The position numbers and the translations under genes are program-made. The notes beneath the pieces were generated by a model that did no database searches, had not been told where the DNA came from, and saw nothing but the letters and a program-made list of their open reading frames with translations. 64,000 nucleotides of DNA from Thalassospira sp. (GTDB lineage Bacteria > Pseudomonadota > Alphaproteobacteria > Rhodospirillales > Thalassospiraceae). The stretch covers positions 62,001 to 126,000 of the forward strand of contig NZ_JAUYHK010000003.1 in NCBI RefSeq assembly GCF_030690045.1. The letters run 5' to 3'. Below, piece by piece: positions 33,935 through 43,114 of the stretch (position 1 is its first letter; every line of letters begins with the position of its first letter).

Positions 33935-34588
33935 ATGAAACTCTCCAAAAAATTCATGATCACCGGTGCCATCCTTGCCGCCGCCCTTGCCACCGCCCCG
34001 ATCGGCAGCGCCTTTGCCGATGGCCCCGGCAAAAACCGTGGCGACTGTTCGTTCTATGACAAAGACGGTATGCCCGGTGGAATGCGCGGCGATATGCGGG
34101 GTGGCAAACACCCTGGTCATTGGGGCATGGGCAATCAGGGCATGATGCGCGAAACCGCCCTGACCACCGACGAAGTCCGTTTGCTGGTCGAGGCGATGAT
34201 CCTGCGCAGCGGCACCGAAAATGTCAAAATCGGTTCGATCACCCCCGATGATGACGGCGAAGAAATCACGGTCACCCTGCAAAATGAGGCGGGGGCCGTT
34301 ATTACCGAGCTGGAAATCGATGCCTTTTCCGGCCGCCCGGATCGTGGCGACATGCGCAAGGCATTCGGCAAACCCGACCGCACCGATCGCCTCAATCGCA
34401 GCTTTGACGCCGCCCAGATGGAAACCCTGACCAAGGCAATGGTCCTACGCCACGGCAAGGGTGAACTGGTTCTGGGATCCCTGACGGAAACCGACCGTGG
34501 CACCTTTGTCGCCACCATCACCAACAAGGCGGGCGATCTTGTCCGCGAAGTCGAACTCAGCCGCGTGACCGGTATGCCGGTCAGCTAA
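33935..34588 (+). CDS. Secreted protein with two PepSY-like repeats
   Basis: This 217-residue protein has a signal peptide ending at GSAFA (about residue 28). A Gly/Met/His-rich segment of about 35 residues follows (GMPGGMRGDMRGG, HPGHWGMGNQGMM). Two related units of about 60 residues come next, one beginning ALTTDEVRLLVEAMILRSG and one SFDAAQMETLTKAMVLRHG. Each unit is a helix then a beta segment (KIGSIT/VLGSLT, then ITVTLQNEAG/FVATITNKAG, then a VxE(L)E(I/L) strand). The helix-sheet order resembles PepSY domains. GAGG precedes the ATG. The gene is divergent from the two-component genes and followed by a strong terminator. A periplasmic metal-related or envelope role is inferred. Confidence 0.72.
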   Translation: MKLSKKFMITGAILAAALATAPIGSAFADGPGKNRGDCSFYDKDGMPGGMRGDMRGGKHPGHWGMGNQGMMRETALTTDEVRLLVEAMILRSGTENVKIGSITPDDDGEEITVTLQNEAGAVITELEIDAFSGRPDRGDMRKAFGKPDRTDRLNRSFDAAQMETLTKAMVLRHGKGELVLGSLTETDRGTFVATITNKAGDLVREVELSRVTGMPVS

Positions 34589-34655
34589 ACCGCAATTCTT
34601 CCCGATCCCAGACTCCGGACATCTCTGGTCCCAACCACCCTGTCCGGATACTTGA

Positions 34656-34688
34656 GCGGCCCCGCCTTTATCGGGGTCGCCTTTTTTT
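34656..34688 (+). terminator. Rho-independent terminator after the secreted protein gene
   Basis: GCGGCCCCG (34656-34664) pairs with CGGGGTCGC (34672-34680), with one G-U pair, followed by a C and seven Ts. Confidence 0.9.
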
Positions 34689-34751
34689 GTGCAAACCGCA
34701 TTGACGCACCGCAGGCAAATGATAATGCTGTGGTTTTATCAGGATACCACC

Positions 34752-35255
34752 ATGAATGTGCCTGCCATCGCCTCGGCTCCCAGACCTGCAACCCTTGACG
34801 ATATCCCTGCCCTGACCCGTCTCTGGCAGGAAACCGGCCTTTATCGCCCCTATAATCTGCCGGAATGGGATGTGGCTTTTGCCCTGCAATCGCCCAATGC
34901 CAACCTGCTGGTCTGGGAAGATGTTAACAATGCTCTCATTGCCTGCATTCTGGCCGGGCATGACGGGCATCGCGGCTGGATTTATTATGTAGGTGTGACG
35001 CCGGATCATCAGAAAACCGGACTGGGCCGCAAAATTGTCACCACCGCCGAAGACTGGCTGCGCAGTTGTGGCGTCTGGCGGATGCAATTAATGGTCCGAT
35101 CCGAAAACAGCGCCATGCAGGATTACTACCGCCATCTGGGTTATAACGCCCTGGATGTCACGGTGATGCAGAAAAACATCAATGTTCCGCCTGCCGACCG
35201 TCTTCCTGCCGATCAGGAAGACGGTGTTTCGGCAGGATCAATCCCGGCGGGTTGA
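34752..35255 (+). CDS. GNAT family N-acetyltransferase (YpeA-like)
   Basis: This 167-residue protein has the GNAT fold, with the acetyl-CoA pyrophosphate loop in GVTPDHQKTGLGRKIV near residue 84 and the C-terminal NSAMQDYYRHLGYNA near residue 117. Length and layout resemble E. coli YpeA. The ATG at 34752 follows AGGA; an earlier in-frame ATG (34689) lies in the terminator. Its last 43 bases overlap the 3' end of the convergent Na/Pi cotransporter gene, which is unusual but seen for tightly packed genes. The substrate is unknown. Confidence 0.8.
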   Translation: MNVPAIASAPRPATLDDIPALTRLWQETGLYRPYNLPEWDVAFALQSPNANLLVWEDVNNALIACILAGHDGHRGWIYYVGVTPDHQKTGLGRKIVTTAEDWLRSCGVWRMQLMVRSENSAMQDYYRHLGYNALDVTVMQKNINVPPADRLPADQEDGVSAGSIPAG

Positions 35256-37027
35256 TCGATTGTGGCTGGCGTTGCCATGCGCATCACCGCATTGGCAATG
35301 CGCCGTGCCCGGACAAACAGGCGGTCAATCCGTTCGATCACCGACAATTCCAGCCGGTACAGGCGAATATCGGCCTCGGTCATGCCAACATCATCGCCAA
35401 TGCGCTGACGTACCAGTTCCAGCCGGTTCACAAATGACGCTTTGCCATCAATAATGCCTTGGGCTTTTTCGGTATCTTCTTCGACAATTGCCGAAACCGC
35501 CGTGTGCAGGGCCGTTTCGGCATCGCGAAATAACGTCACCAGACTGTCGGTGATCTCGCTGTCGGGTTCGCGCCCCAGACGTGTCATCCGCCCCAAAAGA
35601 TCGGCTAGTTCCTCGCTGACGATATCGCCGACCACTTCCAGATGATTGCCGATACCGACCAGTTCACGCAAACGCACCTGATCCTGCGGCGACAATTCAT
35701 GCTGCCGCAACCGGGCGGCATAACCGACAATGGCATCCACCAGCGTATCCACCCCGTCATCCAGCCCGGCAAGGTCGTCCAGCCGCGCGGTTTTGGGATG
35801 GATGATCGCCTGCCGCCCGCGTCGGGCAATATCAAATACAATATCGGCCATATGCAGGACTTCCTGCCGCACCAGCGCCAATGCCACTGCCGGAGTTTCC
35901 AGAACGCCGACATCCAGATAACGCGGCGTTGGGTCCAACGGCGGATCGGCAACATCGCGCGATGGCAGAATTTTTTCAATCCCCCGCGCAATCCACGGCA
36001 CAAAACCGATCATCAACACCACATTGGCAATATTGAAAATGCTGTGCGCATTGGCAATCTGGCGCGGGATTTCCGATATGTCGGCCCCGGCATCGGGCGA
36101 AATATCCCGCACGAATTCTGCCAGCCCCGGAATAAATGGCAACCAGATCAAAACCCCGACCACATTGAAAATCACATGCGCCATCGCGGTGCGCAGGGCA
36201 TCGCGGTTTTTACCTATCGTCGCCAGAAGGGCGGTAAAGCAGGTGCCGATATTCGCCCCGAAAATCAGGGCAATCCCGGCATCAAGTGTCACAAGTTGCT
36301 GCCCGGCCAAAACAATCACAATGCCGGTGGTCGCCGCACTTGATTGCACCAGGGCGGTAAAAATGGCGGCCACCGCAATCGCCAGCAAAGGCTGGCTCAT
36401 CTGTGTCATCAGTTCGATAAACGGCGGATAACTGCGCAGCGGGGCCATTGCCTCGCTCATCATGCCCATGCCGAAAAACAGCAGGCCAAGCCCCAGAACC
36501 GCCCGGCCAATTTGTGACCAGCGTTCGACACGGGTAAAAAACATCACCCCGAAACCCAGCGCGATCATCAATGGCGCAATCGCCTCGATCTTGAAAGCAA
36601 TGATTTGCGCCGTCAGGGTACTGCCGACATTGGCCCCCATGATCACGGCAATGGATTGCGGCAGGGTCATCAGACCGGCCGAGACAAACCCGACGACCAG
36701 AACCGTCGTCACCGATGAGGACTGCAAAAGTGCGGTGATCCCGGCACCGGACAGCGCACCGACAAAGCGGTTGCGCGTCATCTTGCCCAGCGCCAGACGC
36801 AACCGCGCCCCGGCCAGTACCTTTAACGCCCCGGCCAGATGATCCATGCCATATATAAACAGCGCCAGCCCGCCCAGCAAACCCACGACCATCCAGCCAC
36901 CGGGAATGCTCCCAACGGGTTCAACGGATGGTGCAGCCTGTACCGCCGCCACCGGGGCAAAAAACAAACCGGCGACCACAGCCCGCCCAATATGGCAACA
37001 TCTGAACATCAAGTAGATACCCGCCAT
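35213..37027 (-). CDS. Na/Pi cotransporter family protein with PhoU-like tail
   Basis: This 604-residue protein has two Na_Pi_cotrans repeats with the signature QSSS/QSSA motifs (ALLQSSSVTTVLV near residue 98 and ALVQSSAATTGIV near residue 227) and about nine membrane segments up to residue 350. A soluble PhoU-like helical domain of about 200 residues follows. It would carry phosphate across the inner membrane with sodium. A weak start is used at 37027; an ATG at 37009 is an alternative. It converges on the GNAT gene and is followed upstream by glpD on the same strand, 76 bp away. Confidence 0.88.
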   Translation of the reverse strand: MAGIYLMFRCCHIGRAVVAGLFFAPVAAVQAAPSVEPVGSIPGGWMVVGLLGGLALFIYGMDHLAGALKVLAGARLRLALGKMTRNRFVGALSGAGITALLQSSSVTTVLVVGFVSAGLMTLPQSIAVIMGANVGSTLTAQIIAFKIEAIAPLMIALGFGVMFFTRVERWSQIGRAVLGLGLLFFGMGMMSEAMAPLRSYPPFIELMTQMSQPLLAIAVAAIFTALVQSSAATTGIVIVLAGQQLVTLDAGIALIFGANIGTCFTALLATIGKNRDALRTAMAHVIFNVVGVLIWLPFIPGLAEFVRDISPDAGADISEIPRQIANAHSIFNIANVVLMIGFVPWIARGIEKILPSRDVADPPLDPTPRYLDVGVLETPAVALALVRQEVLHMADIVFDIARRGRQAIIHPKTARLDDLAGLDDGVDTLVDAIVGYAARLRQHELSPQDQVRLRELVGIGNHLEVVGDIVSEELADLLGRMTRLGREPDSEITDSLVTLFRDAETALHTAVSAIVEEDTEKAQGIIDGKASFVNRLELVRQRIGDDVGMTEADIRLYRLELSVIERIDRLFVRARRIANAVMRMATPATIDQPAGIDPAETPSS

Positions 37028-37103
37028 CGTAAAAGGGCAGGAACAATAGCGCGGAAAAACTTTATTTCCAATGCCTTGTCATCAGGGTATCGGCCACGCA
37101 CTG

Positions 37104-38636
37104 TTATTCGGCGGCACGCACAATTCCGGCATCCGATGCCAGACGATCCCGCAAAAGATCAATCCCGACATCTGTCAGACGCAGCCCCAGTTTGGATCGC
37201 CGCCAGATCACATCTTCCACCTTGCGCACCCATTCATGGGCAATCAGATAGCGGATTTCGGCTTCATACAGATCGTAACCATAGCAGGTTCCCAGATCGG
37301 CCCGCGACGCACATCCGGCCAATACGATATCAATCCGGCTGCCATAGGCCCGCAACAGGCGATGCAAGGTCGTGGCGGGCAACCAGCCATACGTCTCGCC
37401 ATACTGCGCCAGGGCCTTTTCAAAGGACTGATCGGGCAAATCCCCGCCCGGCAAAGCGGCGGTTTCTGTCCACGGCGCATCCGCAAGGCCCAGTTTCCCA
37501 CAAATCAGGTGCAGGGCATGTTCGGCCAGTTTGCGATAGGTGGTTATTTTGCCGCCAAACACATTCAGCAAGGCCGGTTCATCGCCCTCGCCATCCAGTT
37601 TCAACGTATAATCCCGCGACAGTTTCGAGGCATTTTCCGCGTCCCCGCCATAAAGCGGCCGCACCCCGGAATAGCTCCAGACGACATCGGATGCGCTGAC
37701 CGGTTTTTTGAAATAATCGCTGATCAGTTTGCACAGATAATCAATCTCGCCCGCATCGATTTTAACGGCAGACGGATCGCCCTGATAATCAATATCGGTG
37801 GTGCCGATCAGGGTAAAATCATGTTCATAGGGAATGGCGAAAACAATCCGGCCATCCGGGTTTTGAAAAATATAGCAATGATCATGATCGAACAATTTGG
37901 GCACCACAATATGGCTGCCCTTGACCAGACGGATATGGGCCGGTTTGCGGGCCTCGACCACGCCGGTTGCCGTGTCAATCAGCGACGCGCACCACGGCCC
38001 GGCGGCATTGACCAGCATTCTGGCCGACACATGGCGCGTATCCCCCGTGGTTTCATCACGCAGACTGACCTGCCATGCCCCGTCGCGGCGCACCGCCCCG
38101 GTGCAGATCGTCCGGGTCAGGATTTCGGCCCCTTTGTGATGGGCATCCATGGCATTCAGCACCACCAGACGCGCATCATCGACCCAGCAATCGGAATAAA
38201 CAAAGCCTTTGGTCATCTCGGATTTCAGCGGCGCGCCTGCGGCATGGGTCCGCAAATCAATCCCCGTGCTGCCCGGCAGTTTGTCACGCCCACCCAGATG
38301 ATCATATAAAAACAGGCCCAGACGAATAAGCCATGCCGGGCGCAGCCCCTTGACATGCGGCAGGACAAATCGCAGTGGCCAGATGATATGCGGCGCATTG
38401 CCCAGCAATACCTCGCGTTCCTGCAAGGCTTCGCGGACCAGACGAAATTCGTAATGTTCCAGATACCGCAATCCGCCGTGAATCAGCTTGGTACTGGCCG
38501 ACGAAGTGGCGCTGGCAAGATCGTCCTTTTCGCACAGCAGGACTTTCAGGCCCCGCCCGGCGGCATCGCGTGCGATCCCCGCCCCGTTAATCCCGCCACC
38601 AATGACCACAAGATCGTAACTTGCTGTGCTAGACAT
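37104..38636 (-). CDS. glpD: Aerobic glycerol-3-phosphate dehydrogenase
   Basis: GlpD oxidises sn-glycerol-3-phosphate to dihydroxyacetone phosphate at the inner membrane and passes electrons to quinone through FAD. The 510 residues match the family, with the FAD-binding DLVVIGGGINGAGIARDAAG motif at residues 8-27, the SSASTKLIHGGLRYLE stretch near residue 45 and a C-terminal DAO_C domain. The frame opens with TTG at 38654; the ATG at 38636 lies about 12 bases after AAGG and is preferred. The glpR, glpK and glpF genes are not nearby. Confidence 0.95.
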   Translation of the reverse strand: MSSTASYDLVVIGGGINGAGIARDAAGRGLKVLLCEKDDLASATSSASTKLIHGGLRYLEHYEFRLVREALQEREVLLGNAPHIIWPLRFVLPHVKGLRPAWLIRLGLFLYDHLGGRDKLPGSTGIDLRTHAAGAPLKSEMTKGFVYSDCWVDDARLVVLNAMDAHHKGAEILTRTICTGAVRRDGAWQVSLRDETTGDTRHVSARMLVNAAGPWCASLIDTATGVVEARKPAHIRLVKGSHIVVPKLFDHDHCYIFQNPDGRIVFAIPYEHDFTLIGTTDIDYQGDPSAVKIDAGEIDYLCKLISDYFKKPVSASDVVWSYSGVRPLYGGDAENASKLSRDYTLKLDGEGDEPALLNVFGGKITTYRKLAEHALHLICGKLGLADAPWTETAALPGGDLPDQSFEKALAQYGETYGWLPATTLHRLLRAYGSRIDIVLAGCASRADLGTCYGYDLYEAEIRYLIAHEWVRKVEDVIWRRSKLGLRLTDVGIDLLRDRLASDAGIVRAAE

Positions 38637-38831
38637 GATCACATTCGCCTTCAAAAATTTTGAAATCGAATTTTATTTAGTTCATTTACGAATATTTTTC
38701 AAGATCGCGATTGTGACAAAATATGTCGAAATCCCGATACCGAGCTTAAAACTCCCATAAAAATTTGCGGCGCGACTGAAACAATCGCACCGCCATAAAA
38801 AATTCATTATCGAAATTTTTGGGTCTCCAGT

Positions 38832-40766
38832 TTAACCCATCCAGCGTTGCTGCCAGTCCGACAGCATGGCGATACACCATAATTGATGCGGCCAATTGCG
38901 CGTTCCCGCCTGATGTTCGGACAGGCATGTTTGAACCCTTTGACGATCCAGCCCAAGATCCTCATACAGCGCATCCCGCGCCAAAAGATCATGCAGCCAG
39001 TCCTTTAATGGCCCGCGCAGCCATTCGGCCAGTGGCACGCCAAAACCAGCTTTGGGCCGGTCGATCAATTCATCGGGCACATATTTGTGCAAAATCCGCC
39101 GCAGGGCGATTTTGCCGGTTCCGCCCTGAATTTTCAGATGCATCGGCAACCGCCAGCCAAATTCAATCACCCGATGGTCAATCAACGGCACCCGGACCTC
39201 CAGCGAACTGGCCATCGATGCCCGGTCCACCTTGGTCAGGACATCATCAACCATATACATCAGCGTATCCATCACCTGCATCGCCGATACATAATCCAGA
39301 TGACGGTTGCGCGAAAACTTGTCGCCCGGCACGGCAAACGAAGCCGTTAACGCCTCTCCGGTCAAAAGGGTCTTCGGGTCCCACAACTGTAATAACGCCA
39401 GATAACGGTCATTATCATCGCGGATTTTCAAAAGCGGCGCGACCTTGTGGATTTTATCGCCAATCGCCGTAACCCCGCGCTTGCCGGGCAACATCCCGAT
39501 CATCGCATCCCAGTGTTGCGGCGATAGCCGGGTCAAAAGCCCCGCCATCGCATCGCCGCCAAACGGTACAGCGTTCGAGAATTTGCGGATTTTCCCGGCC
39601 CATAAATACCGGTTATAGCCGCCAAAGGTTTCATCGCCGCCATCGCCACTGAGTGCCACCGTCACTTCCTTGCGCGTCAGCGCCGAAATCAGCGAAGTCG
39701 GAATCGATGAACTGTCAAAAAACGGTTCGTCATAGGTCTGCGAAAGTTTCGGCACCATATCAAGCGCATCCTGCGCCGTGACATAAAGTTCGGTGTGATC
39801 GGTGCCCAGATGTTTGGCCACTGCCCCGGCAAAGGCGGCCTCGTTATAGACGTCTTCTTCAAACCCGATCGAATAGGTTTTGACAGGCCGGTCCGACACC
39901 GACTGCATCAGGGCAACAACGGTCGAAGAATCAATCCCGCCCGACAAAAACGCGCCCAGCGGCACATCGGCAATCATCCGGCGTTCCACTGCATCGCGCA
40001 GCAAATCTTCAAGGGCATCAACCGCACTTTGATCATCACCGGCCCACGGATGCGCCTGCCCGTTGATCACCGCATCTTCCAACGACCAGAATGCCGATTC
40101 CTTCCACACACCCTGGGCATTGATTTCCAGTATATGGCCGGGGCGCAACATTTTGGCCGCATCATAAATCGACAGACCCGACGGCACATAACCAAACCGC
40201 ACATAGGCCGACAAGGCCCGCGCATCGATATCGCGCGAAATCACTCCCCCGGCCAGCAATCCCTTAAGCTCGGACGCAAACCCGACAATGCCCTTATGAC
40301 GCGACCAGTAAAGCGGCTTAATGCCCAGACGGTCGCGCACCAGTGTCAGCTTGCGGTCGCGGCGGTCCCAAAGGGCAATGGCAAACATGCCGATCATGCG
40401 TTTCAGGGTGTCGCTTACCCCCCAATGCGCAAAGGCTTCCAGAATCACTTCGCTGTCGGAATGGCCGCGCCATGCAATATTGAACGACGCCAGCTTTGCC
40501 CGCAAATCCCCGGCATTATAAACTTCGCCGTTATAAACCATCACGTAACGGCCATCGGCGGAATGCATCGGCTGTTTTCCGGCATCCGACAAATCAATAA
40601 TCGCCAGACGACGTTGCCCCAATGCCAGACCAGCCCCGTCATCAATCCAGACATCGCCGCCATCCGGCCCGCGATGCACAAGGGATTCCGTCATCCGGTC
40701 CACAATCTGGCCGACCGGTTCGGCGCTGTCATTTTGCAAGGCCCACAGGCCGGTAATGCCACACAT
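38832..40766 (-). CDS. asnB: Asparagine synthase (glutamine-hydrolysing)
   Basis: This 644-residue enzyme amidates aspartate using glutamine and ATP. MCGITGLWAL puts the catalytic Ntn cysteine at residue 2. The glutaminase domain (1-200) has HRGPDGGD near residue 35 and YNGEVYN near residue 81. The synthetase domain has the ATP pyrophosphatase loop LSGGIDSS near residue 259 and SGDGGDETFGGY near residue 362. Start at 40766 is set by Cys2 and a GAGG seven bases upstream. Long AsnB forms like this often serve polysaccharide modification loci, but here it stands alone. Confidence 0.93.
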   Translation of the reverse strand: MCGITGLWALQNDSAEPVGQIVDRMTESLVHRGPDGGDVWIDDGAGLALGQRRLAIIDLSDAGKQPMHSADGRYVMVYNGEVYNAGDLRAKLASFNIAWRGHSDSEVILEAFAHWGVSDTLKRMIGMFAIALWDRRDRKLTLVRDRLGIKPLYWSRHKGIVGFASELKGLLAGGVISRDIDARALSAYVRFGYVPSGLSIYDAAKMLRPGHILEINAQGVWKESAFWSLEDAVINGQAHPWAGDDQSAVDALEDLLRDAVERRMIADVPLGAFLSGGIDSSTVVALMQSVSDRPVKTYSIGFEEDVYNEAAFAGAVAKHLGTDHTELYVTAQDALDMVPKLSQTYDEPFFDSSSIPTSLISALTRKEVTVALSGDGGDETFGGYNRYLWAGKIRKFSNAVPFGGDAMAGLLTRLSPQHWDAMIGMLPGKRGVTAIGDKIHKVAPLLKIRDDNDRYLALLQLWDPKTLLTGEALTASFAVPGDKFSRNRHLDYVSAMQVMDTLMYMVDDVLTKVDRASMASSLEVRVPLIDHRVIEFGWRLPMHLKIQGGTGKIALRRILHKYVPDELIDRPKAGFGVPLAEWLRGPLKDWLHDLLARDALYEDLGLDRQRVQTCLSEHQAGTRNWPHQLWCIAMLSDWQQRWMG

Positions 40767-40851
40767 AAAGCGCCTCAAAATTTCCCGATATCAACTGATT
40801 ACAGGAGTTAAAAACCATCTGCGACCATTCGACAATCGAAAACAGCAACTT

Positions 40852-42768
40852 TTATATTATGCCCGGACCTTGCCCACACCGCCGGATGCCAAAACGGTCC
40901 ATCTTGCGATACAGCGTATTGCGGCTCAGCCCCAGTGACCGGGCGGCATTGGTAACGTGCCAGCGATGATCGGCCAGAACCCGGCGCAGGGTCTGGGCTT
41001 CGGCCTGTTGCAGGGCGCTGTTACCATCATTGGCGGCAATTTTGTCTTCCGGCCAGAAATCATCGGGCAGATGGTCGGGCGAAATCACGCCGTTTTCGGC
41101 AAAGACACTGGCATATTGCAACACATTGACCAGTTCACGCACATTACCCGGCCAGTCATAGCGCGCCAGAACCGCCATCACCGCATCATCGCATGTCAAA
41201 CCGGCCCCGCCGCCATTACCCGCCGCCAGCAACCGTTTGACCAGGTCCTGCAAATCATCCCGGTCCCGCAAAGGCGGCAGCGCCAGACGCGCCCCCTTGA
41301 TCCTATACAGCAAATCCTCGCGGAACCGGCCCTCCGCCACGGCACGGGTCAGATCGACATTGCTGGCGCAAATCAGGCGGAAATTGACCTTGACCGATTT
41401 GGTACTGCCCAGCGGCTCGACACAGCGTTGTTCCAGCACCCGCAACAACCGGCTTTGGGCGGACAGCGGCATGTCGCCGATTTCGTCCAAAAACAAAGTC
41501 CCGCCTTCGGCCTGACGGATGCGCCCGCCAAACCCGTCCTTCGCCGCCCCGGTAAAGGCCCCGGCGACATGGCCGAACAATTCACTTTCAATCAGGTTTT
41601 CCGGCAAGGCGGCGCAATTGATCGCCACAAACGGTTTGCGGGCCCCCACCACCTGATCATGAATGATCCGCGCCATATATTCCTTGCCGCTGCCGGTTTC
41701 ACCCGACATCAGGATATTGATACCACTGCCCAGCAATTTGCAGCCGATCCCGAACAAACGACGAATTACCGGGTCCTGATCGGGGATATCGGCGTTCTTG
41801 CGCATCGAAGGTGTTGCGACCGGTCGCGGGGTGGCGACAAAGGTCCGGCGCTGTTTTTCCGGCAGGGTCATTTGCCCGAACAAAACACCGCCCCCGGCCA
41901 CCGACAGGGCGCGGGGCCCATTCTGGCCCTGCCCGTCTGCGGCCAGACGGTCCACCAGGTCCCCGACATCCAGCCCAAAGGCCGTCCGAATGTCAAAACC
42001 CGATCCGGTCGCCGACAATAATCGCCGTGCGGTGGATGTCGCGCCGCGAATGGTGCCGTCCGGTGCCACCGCAATCAGGGCATCGCGGGTGGAGCCGACA
42101 TAACCGGCATCCGGGTGCAAATGCACAATCAGGTCGGCCGCACATTCCTCAAAAAACAAAATCCGTTCCAGTGCGCTCGCATAATCCGCCACCAGACCGC
42201 GTACCCGCAAACAGTCATTGCGTTTGATATCATCGCGCACCGCCGACACATCCAGAACCGAACAGACCTGCCCGTCCGGATCGAACACAGGGGCGGCGGT
42301 ACAGGTCAGCACTGCATGGCTGGACAGGAAATGTTCATCCTTGTGAATGGTGATCGGGCGGCCTTCGATGATGCAGGTGCCAATGCCGTTGGTGCCCTCG
42401 CGTTCCTCGCTCCAGACCGCGCCGGGCAACAGCCCGTTGGTGCGAAAGGACGGCAACAGGGAATGGGCGGCAACACTGTCAAGGATCACCCCGTCATGAT
42501 CGGTCAGAAACACCGCATACCCCGCCGCATCAATCTTGCGATACAGGGTGCGCACCAGATCATGGGCGTGATGATACAGCCGCCCGCTGCGATCCCGGCG
42601 TTGCCGGGTCTGGCTTTCAGGCATGACTTCGGGGCGGCGGGTCATGTCATGGGCAAGGCCAAACCGTTCTTCGCAACGTTGCCACGATTCAAGAACGGCG
42701 CGGTTTTGCGCGATGCCACTTAACTGCAACGCGGCCTCAACCCGGCCACCAGACTGGTTTCCAGACAT
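40852..42768 (-). CDS. Sigma-54-dependent activator of the AcoR family
   Basis: This 638-residue enhancer-binding protein has an N-terminal GAF-type sensor region (about residues 60-200, with SEEREGTNGIGTCI). A PAS-like segment follows, then the AAA+ domain (about 325-555) with Walker A GETGSGKEYMARIIH, the sigma-54 contact loop HVAGAFTGA and Walker B GGTLFLDEIGDMP. The end is a Fis-type HTH (AARSLGLSRNTLYRKM). AcoR/AdhR-type proteins activate acetoin, alcohol or aldehyde oxidation genes. It is divergent from aldehyde dehydrogenase, and a sigma-54 promoter lies in front of that gene. AGGGAG precedes the ATG. Confidence 0.92.
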   Translation of the reverse strand: MSGNQSGGRVEAALQLSGIAQNRAVLESWQRCEERFGLAHDMTRRPEVMPESQTRQRRDRSGRLYHHAHDLVRTLYRKIDAAGYAVFLTDHDGVILDSVAAHSLLPSFRTNGLLPGAVWSEEREGTNGIGTCIIEGRPITIHKDEHFLSSHAVLTCTAAPVFDPDGQVCSVLDVSAVRDDIKRNDCLRVRGLVADYASALERILFFEECAADLIVHLHPDAGYVGSTRDALIAVAPDGTIRGATSTARRLLSATGSGFDIRTAFGLDVGDLVDRLAADGQGQNGPRALSVAGGGVLFGQMTLPEKQRRTFVATPRPVATPSMRKNADIPDQDPVIRRLFGIGCKLLGSGINILMSGETGSGKEYMARIIHDQVVGARKPFVAINCAALPENLIESELFGHVAGAFTGAAKDGFGGRIRQAEGGTLFLDEIGDMPLSAQSRLLRVLEQRCVEPLGSTKSVKVNFRLICASNVDLTRAVAEGRFREDLLYRIKGARLALPPLRDRDDLQDLVKRLLAAGNGGGAGLTCDDAVMAVLARYDWPGNVRELVNVLQYASVFAENGVISPDHLPDDFWPEDKIAANDGNSALQQAEAQTLRRVLADHRWHVTNAARSLGLSRNTLYRKMDRFGIRRCGQGPGII

Positions 42769-42895
42769 CAGACGTTACTCCCTGCGTGCCGGTTGTTTTT
42801 TGCTGCGTAGGAACAGCTCCGATCACTTGGAAATGGTATCAAACCCGCCCCGGCGCAACAAACGGTTTCGCAGACCATCTTACCGCCGCCCAGAC

Positions 42896-42917
42896 ACTGT
42901 CCCAGATTCGGGACAGT
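42896..42917. promoter_or_regulatory. Upstream activating inverted repeat for the aldehyde dehydrogenase gene
   Basis: ACTGTCCC-N6-GGGACAGT is a perfect 8-bp inverted repeat, followed by the 8-bp palindrome GTTGCAAC at 42920-42927 and another ACTGTC half-site. It lies about 120 bp upstream of the sigma-54 core promoter, a normal enhancer distance. The 346-bp gene-free interval 42769-43114 holds this site and the promoter; I see no other gene in it. Confidence 0.7.
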
Positions 42918-43034
42918 TTGTTGCAACTGTCACCCCGCCCGGCCACAACAACCGGCGCACAAAATACCCCCATCCCACCGATAATGCCTTGATCCGGCGG
43001 CACTTCCGGTTTCGGCATACCGGCTTTTGCAAAC

Positions 43035-43049
43035 TGGCACGGCCTTTGC
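43035..43049 (+). promoter_or_regulatory. Sigma-54 (-24/-12) promoter of the aldehyde dehydrogenase gene
   Basis: TGGCACGGCCTTTGC matches the sigma-54 consensus TGGCACG-N4-TTGC exactly, with the GG at 43036-43037 and the GC at 43048-43049, 12 bp apart. Transcription would start near 43060, about 55 bp before the ATG. Confidence 0.9.
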
Positions 43050-43114
43050 GGGTAAAACCGGGCAAATCACAAAAAAGGTGGTGAAACCGCCACCGATCAC
43101 GGAGGAAACCCAAA

